Shown: piece after piece, positions 59,914 to 64,000 of the stretch
Position numbering within the stretch: position 1 is the first letter of the stretch
How the letters are laid out: each line of letters begins with the position of its first letter
Source of the DNA: Azorinus chamasolen
Lineage: Eukaryota > Mollusca > Bivalvia > Cardiida > Solecurtidae
Length of the DNA: 64,000 nt
Assembly (NCBI GenBank): GCA_963576725.1
Contig: OY755240.1
Coordinates: 33,918,620 to 33,982,619, forward strand
Reading direction: 5' to 3'
The notes under the pieces: generated by a model
Seen by the model: only the letters and a program-made list of their open reading frames with translations
Told to the model about the DNA's origin: nothing
The model's database searches: none
Made by a program: the position numbers and the translations under genes

Positions 59914-60531
59914 ATTATGCAATACTTTTAAGTCTGGTCCTAACATAAAACAACATAAACTTTCTACTTTGTACTGGATTCCGGAACTTCATAAAACCCC
60001 TTATAAGGTGCGTTTTATTGCCAACTCTATCTGTTGTACCACTACTAAAATATCTGAACTTTTGACGCCCTGACTTACTACTATCAAAGAACATGTAAAA
60101 CGTTACTGTGATAAAATATATGAAAAGTCTGGTATTAATGTTTTTTGGTCTATAAAAAATTCAAATTCAAAACTAAACTTTAAAATGAACAGTATATCAT
60201 TTCTTCACTGAGCTCTTGTGATTTCTCTACACTCTATACTACTCTACCTCAACATCTTATAAAGGATAAAACTGATTAAATTGATAGAAAAAACCTTTGC
60301 CAGAGAAAATAAAATGTTCCTTGTTTGTAATGTTCAACGTTCATTCTTTTCGAATTCAGAAGTTGAACATTACACAATGTGGACTTGTCTTGATGTTTGT
60401 ATATCTCTTACCTTTCTTTTAAATAATATATTTGTGCGTTATGGGGATACCGTATATCGCCAAGTTGTTGGCATACCCATGGGTACAAATTGTGCCCCTC
60501 TTGTTGCAGATTTGTTTGTTCACCGTCGTCT
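59914..60531 (+). pseudogene. P5 reverse transcriptase, first part
   Basis: LYWIPELHKTPYKVRFIAN, CCTTTKISELLTP-TGA-LTTIKEHVKRYC, SGINVFWS, DFSTLYTTLPQHLIKDK, FLVCNVQRSFF, FVRYGDTVYRQVVGIPMG and TNCAPLVADLF. Frameshifts occur near 60170 and 60275. Confidence 0.8.
60071..60073 (+). other. In-frame TGA replacing a Cys (P5)
   Basis: LLTP-TGA-LTTIKEHVK. P1 (LLTSCLTTVKEHVK) and P3 (LLTSCLTKVKEHVK) have TGT at this codon. Confidence 0.75.
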
Positions 60532-60929
60532 ATGTTGTGGGTAAGTCCAGCGGGGATACCTTTATTTACACTATTTGTAAAGCTAGGGTGACTTTGAGAG
60601 AAGTGTGAGGTTAGGACGTCCGTAAACCGGTTTAAACCCCCAGTGGTGTATTTGCTACTGACCGTGCCAAGGCGGTACTCTCTTTGTCACCCTTCCTTTT
60701 GTTTGCCTTGCGTCTTTGTGCTTGTGATTTTGTTCATGTGTGGAACGTTTGTCTCTGGTTCTTGTGTGTCTTTTGGTGTTTCCTGTGTTCATCTCGTGTG
60801 TGAGTGTGCGTTTGGGTGTGTGGTTGTGTGTGTGTGTGTGTGTGTGTGTGTCATGCTGTCTATCGGTGTTTTGGTGGTGGTTGCGTCTTGTATGTGGCTT
60901 TGCCTGCTTGACTTTACTACTTTTCCATT
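60532..60929 (+). mobile_element. 398-bp PLE tail inserted in P5 RT
   Basis: From GTTCACCGTCGTCTATGTTG to TACTTTTCCAT it equals the distal 3' UTR of P4/P5. Removing it restores GCAGATTTGTTTTTGTATTG exactly as in P1, with no duplication or loss. Confidence 0.85.
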
Positions 60930-61686
60930 TGTATTGCTATGAGAGGGATTTTATGCTTAGTTTAAAACCTGATACACAGGCCGATATTGTTAATGCTTTT
61001 GATAAAACTTCAAGGTTTTTAGACGATATTTTGAATTTGGATAATTCTTATTTTGAAACTATGATTTCTTCAATTTACCCTAAAGAACTGTCTTTAAACA
61101 AAGCGAATCAATCTGACATTTAAGCTTCAATTTTAGATTTGAATCTTTCAATTACAAATGATAAAGCTACGTCCGAAATATACGCTAAAAGGGAAGATTT
61201 TAATTTTAAAATTGTTAATTATCCTTTTCTAGATGAAGATGTGCCCCGTTCTACATCTTATGGGGTTTATATTTATCAACTTATTCGGTTTGCCGGAGAC
61301 TGTTCTTTGCTAGAAAAGTTAAACAGTCGTAATTTAGTTATAACTGATAAACTTCTTAAGCAGGGTTACATATATCATAAACTTCGGAAAACGTTTTCTA
61401 AATTTTATTATCGAACCATTCATTAGTAAATAGTATTGCAATCTACGGACGTTACTGCAACAAGGCAATTCTCAACCAGGATTTGATGGGGATATTATCT
61501 ACAAACTTAGGAAATATTCGGGGTCATATCCATTTTCATGATTTATTTATAAAACGCATTAAAACCTTTAAGAAGAAAGGTTATGATCCTGTTATATTGC
61601 AACGCACTGCATGTTTGGTTATCGACCCTTTTACAGTCGGTAGCTACGCTTCCCTCTTTGCTTGCGCGATGAGAGGCCGAGGGTAG
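60930..61686 (+). pseudogene. P5 reverse transcriptase, second part
   Basis: CYERDFMLSLKPDTQADIVN, FLDDI (Tyr of YLDD is Phe), YPKELSLNKANQSDI, a TAA, LDLNLSI, DEDVPRSTSYGVY, KLLKQGY and KLRKTFSKFY. After a frameshifted part it continues as IRGHIHFHDLFIKR to GRG and TAG at 61684. Confidence 0.85.
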
Positions 61687-61748
61687 TACTCTATGATGGT
61701 GTACTCTTAAACTCAGATACGGGATGAGCTTACCAGACTCATGTATTA
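61684..61748 (+). promoter_or_regulatory. SECIS-like structure of P5
   Basis: Stem I is TAGTAC (61684-61689, contains the stop codon)/GTATTA (61743-61748). AUGA is at 61693-61696. Stem II is TGGTGTACTC with GAGCTTACCA (three central mismatches). The loop is TTAAACTCAGATACGGGAT (19 nt, AAA at positions 3-5), and GA at 61736-61737 faces the UGA. This matches the known SECIS layout: quartet, stem of about 10, A-rich apical loop. Confidence 0.75.
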
Positions 61749-61839
61749 CTCTTTCCCTGCCGTGCCCTTAACGGCTTCCCTGCAGGTGCTCTGACTCCAG
61801 CAAAGTCATTGAGTACATATTTGACGGATTGTCACAGTT

Positions 61840-62276
61840 ATTATGCTTGGTTTTACATATTGTCATGTGTTTACCGTCTTCTATGTTGTGGGTAAGTCCG
61901 GCGGGGATACCTTTATTTACACTATTTGTAAAGCTAGGGTGACTGTGAGAGAAGTGTGAGGTTAGGGCGCGTCCGTAAACCGGTTTAAACCCCCAGTGGT
62001 GTTTTTGCTACTGACCGTGCCAAGGCGGTACTCTCTTTGTCACCCTTGCTTTTGTTTGTCTTGTGTCTTTGTGCTTGTGATGTTTGTGTTTGTGTGGAAT
62101 GTTTGTCTATAGTTCTTGTGTGTTTGTTGGTGTTTTCAGTGTTCATCTCGTGTGTTTGTGTTCGTTTGGGTGTGTAGTTGTGTGAGGGGGGGGGGTGTTC
62201 ATGCTATCTATCGGTGTTTTGATGGTGGTTGTGTCTTGTGTATGGCTTTGCCTGCTTGACTTTACTACTTTTCCAT
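61840..62276 (+). other. P5 distal 3' UTR and terminus
   Basis: Homologous to the inserted tail at 60532-60929 and to 36322-36880 (minus). The TG site holds a short GT run and a G9 tract (GTGTGAGGGGGGGGG). Confidence 0.85.
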
Positions 62277-62515
62277 GAATCAAATTACAATTTTAGCAGC
62301 ATTCATGATTTACATAATTCAGCCAACCTATATCAATAATTAATAGATTGAACATCGGTTGAAATGTGGTCCATAGAGAAACCTAAATCTTCAAAAGTGC
62401 TGCAACCGATGACACCCCTTGTGCTTCATCAAAACCATTTTCAGTAACATAATCATTTATAATATTTAAATCTGGCAGACTTTCACTCCTGGCATTAAAC
62501 TCACCAAATATGCAA
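62277..62515 (-). mobile_element. LINE endonuclease fragment
   Basis: On the minus strand it reads FCIFGEFNARSESLPDL, NDYVTENG, DHISTDVQSIN and YRLAELCKS. GDFNAR and the SxD...L..LC.S part are conserved in APE-type LINE endonucleases. It is probably the upstream part of the LINE at 57.8-59.9 kb. About 400 bp of endonuclease is missing between the two pieces. Confidence 0.7.
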
Positions 62516-63092
62516 AAATTACAATCCAAAATGTTTCTTCTATTCGTAAACGGTCCTTATACAAGCGACACAGAGTGTATCCGATTATCCAAAAGTGATT
62601 TGCTAAGAGGTGCATATGTTGTAGTATCATTTCTTGTAATTCCACTATAAAATCTACAGTTAATGGTAGAACATTTAATGTCAAGATAAACTCAGACGTT
62701 GATTGTACTACTACTAATGTTATTTATGTTTTAACTTGAAACGCGCCTAGTTGCGGTATACAGTACGTAGGACAAACAGGACGTGCTTTGAAGACTCGAT
62801 TTCGTGAGCATGCATATCAGTGTCGAATTCGTAAACTAAACAATTTTTTATACCAACACTTTCGGAAATCTGGCCATTCTTTTAAAGATGTTTTAGTACA
62901 AATTGTTGAGCATATAACATATGATAAGGAGGCTACTAGTAGCTTTAAATCGAAAGCTAGATTTATATCTGAATTCAATTGGATCAAAAAATTGCAAACA
63001 CCTTTTCCTTTAGGACTGAATGATAATATTTACCAGACTGGAAATATTTCTAAAGAACCAGATATAGATATTTTTCAATTTTTTCTATAAGA
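62516..63092 (+). CDS. P6 GIY-YIG endonuclease domain with selenocysteine-type TGAs
   Basis: Frame from about 62521: SIRKRSLYKRHRVYPIIQK, TGA (62596), KRCICC, FNVKINSDVDC, NVIYVLT, TGA (62737), NAPSC, GIQYVGQTGRALKT and RFREH, then LYQHFRKSGHSF, KARFISEFNW and PFPLGLNDNIY. IQYVG is the GIY-YIG-like strand pair, R (RFREH) the catalytic arginine and E/H the metal site. TGA 62737 and the Cys of APSC plus the two His form the CCHH site with Sec in the first position. If TGA is read as Sec the domain is intact. The ORF starting at Met 62788 is only its second half. Confidence 0.85.
62596..62598 (+). other. In-frame TGA at a Cys site (P6)
   Basis: PIIQK-TGA-FAKRCICC. The P1 codon is TGC (1487-1489, RIITKCNSKRCMCC). 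Confidence 0.75.
62737..62739 (+). other. Conserved in-frame TGA, first Cys of CCHH (P6)
   Basis: VLT-TGA-NAPSCGIQYVGQ. Shared with P1 (1637). Confidence 0.8.
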
Positions 63093-64000
63093 AAACGCAA
63101 ATCTCGATCACATGGCATTCGCAAAAATGGTAATATTAAACGAAAATCTCGTCTGAAAATGACTCTTCTTGATCTACATACTTTACATCGAACTTCTGGT
63201 AACCATGCCATGCTTTCTAGACTTTCCTCCTTATCTATATGTTCATTAAAAGATATTGACGAGCAAGCCGATAAAATTATTTTTAGATGAGATCCTCTCA
63301 TAGGAACGGCTAGTTTGATACAAAGCTTTACTCTACATGTTCTCAGACCGCACATTGACAAATTATCTGAACACCAAAGATTCTTCTTGAAAATTCCTTT
63401 TATTAATAAAGGTATTGATTTTATTGACCTCCAAAGTATTTTTAGAGACAAAAATGTAATTGACACTATTCCTAAATACTTTAAAAATACAGAACCACCT
63501 ATCATCTGCTACAAATATAACAAACCCATCAGAAAAACAATTTTTCAACTATAATAAAATTGTGGCCGACCTTAATATTAATGATAATATTCCTGATAAT
63601 TGAGATTGCGCCACCTCAAAATTTTGCTATTCTCCGGCTGGTCATGTGATTACTAGTAATTTTGAGATAATTAAAGATAAACGTCTACGATCTCTTTTGA
63701 ATAAAGGTCCCAAATATAGAATACCATCCTTGATAGATTTTAACTCTTGTCGAGTTCAGATTGCGGAGGCTTTACAAAATTTTAGTATTAAATGGTGTCG
63801 AAGAGAACATGTTGAGTCTAATGCTCTTTCTAGTTGGAAAAAACTAATTTTTGATATAATTGACAAACGCATTTCCTTTTATAGCTCTAATAAACACCTT
63901 CTTCCACCTAAACCTAGAATTTCTTTTAGACATCTTAAAAAGAGTTTACAGGATTTCCATTCTAAATACGTTTTTGTTCCTGCTGATAAGGCATCGAATA
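63093..64000 (+). pseudogene. P6 linker and RT N-terminal part
   Basis: SIRKRKSRSHGIRKNGNIK (basic), LHTLHRTSGNHAML, FR-TGA-DPLIGTASLIQ, FINKGIDFIDLQSIF, PPIICYKYNKPI, a one-base frame change, VADLNINDN-TGA-DCAT, FCYSPAGHVI, KGPKYRIPSLID, IKWCRREHVES and VPADKAS. It covers the CxC linker and the first RT block of the PLE. The two small frame changes mean it is inactive, or the first could mark a short programmed shift; I favour decay. Confidence 0.8.
63601..63603 (+). other. In-frame TGA in the CxC linker motif (P6)
   Basis: DN-TGA-DCATSKFCY, same site as P1 3121. Confidence 0.8.

Larger units (their letters stand above)
59914..62276 (+). mobile_element. Penelope-like element copy P5, inserted in the LINE
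   Basis: A 5'-truncated plus-strand copy beginning at CNTFKSGPNIKQHKL (RT fingers) and ending with its tail GACTTTACTACTTTTCCAT. LINE RT lies to its left and a LINE endonuclease piece to its right, both minus, so P5 split or joined a LINE. A 398-bp PLE tail is itself inserted inside it. Confidence 0.85.
62516..64000 (+). mobile_element. Penelope-like element copy P6 (runs off the window)
   Basis: A 5'-truncated but best-preserved N-terminal half, with GIY-YIG endonuclease, linker and start of RT. It contains at least three TGA codons at Cys sites and few other lesions (frame changes at about 63085 and 63545). The window ends at VPADKAS, before the palm. Confidence 0.9.

Noticed and set aside
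63288..63290. In-frame TGA in P6 (FR-TGA-DPLIG)
   Set aside because: P1 has ACA (Thr) at the site; a decayed CGA or similar is as likely. Not counted as a Sec site.

Overview
This is a eukaryotic, AT-rich, repeat-dominated genomic window. It is most likely from a marine bivalve. The reasons are a metazoan chitin synthase gene cut into short exons by long introns, Naiad-type Penelope-like retroelements (PLEs) that use UGA as a sense codon (reported, to my knowledge, in clams and spiders), LINE fragments of the kind common in molluscs, and many TTAA-flanked miniature transposons. There is no bacterial or viral gene content.

Layout. From 0 to 18 kb the window is a degenerate 16-bp minisatellite (consensus ACACCCTAAGAGTCAA) holding three decayed PLE copies: P1 at about 0.7-5.4 kb (+), P2 at 6.4-8.2 kb (-) and P3 at 11.4-13.3 kb (-). 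A foldback-like element lies at 13.9-15.6 kb. From 18 to 34 kb there are hairpin MITEs, tandem repeats and one LINE 3' end (20.7-21.8 kb), with no gene I can recognise. From 34 to 58 kb there is a LINE fragment, then seven plus-strand exons of a chitin synthase (35.6-57.8 kb). These carry the DGD-type, EDRW and QRRRW motifs. Their introns hold PLE copy P4 (36.3-37.7 kb), many MITEs and large tandem arrays, one of which is a 13-unit array rich in nuclear-receptor-type half-sites. From 57.8 to 64 kb a minus-strand LINE starts just after the last visible exon. It is split by PLE copy P5 (59.9-62.3 kb), and a further PLE copy, P6 (62.5 kb to the window end), follows.

Main discovery. The six PLE copies have an N-terminal GIY-YIG nuclease, a short CxC linker and a reverse transcriptase, which is the permuted Naiad order. 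Several in-frame TGA codons fall where another copy has cysteine or where the family has a metal-binding cysteine. Directly at the stop codon, four copies (P2, P3, P4, P5) carry the same 65-nt structure: a 6-bp stem, an AUGA/GA core, a second 10-nt stem and a 19-nt apical loop, usually with AAA. The stems vary in sequence but stay paired. This is the architecture of a SECIS element, so these are very probably multi-selenocysteine retroelements, here mostly as decayed copies.

The chitin synthase is the only host gene seen. Its N-terminal and C-terminal exons are not recognised in the window. Two of its exon edges have been tandemly duplicated together with their splice sites.
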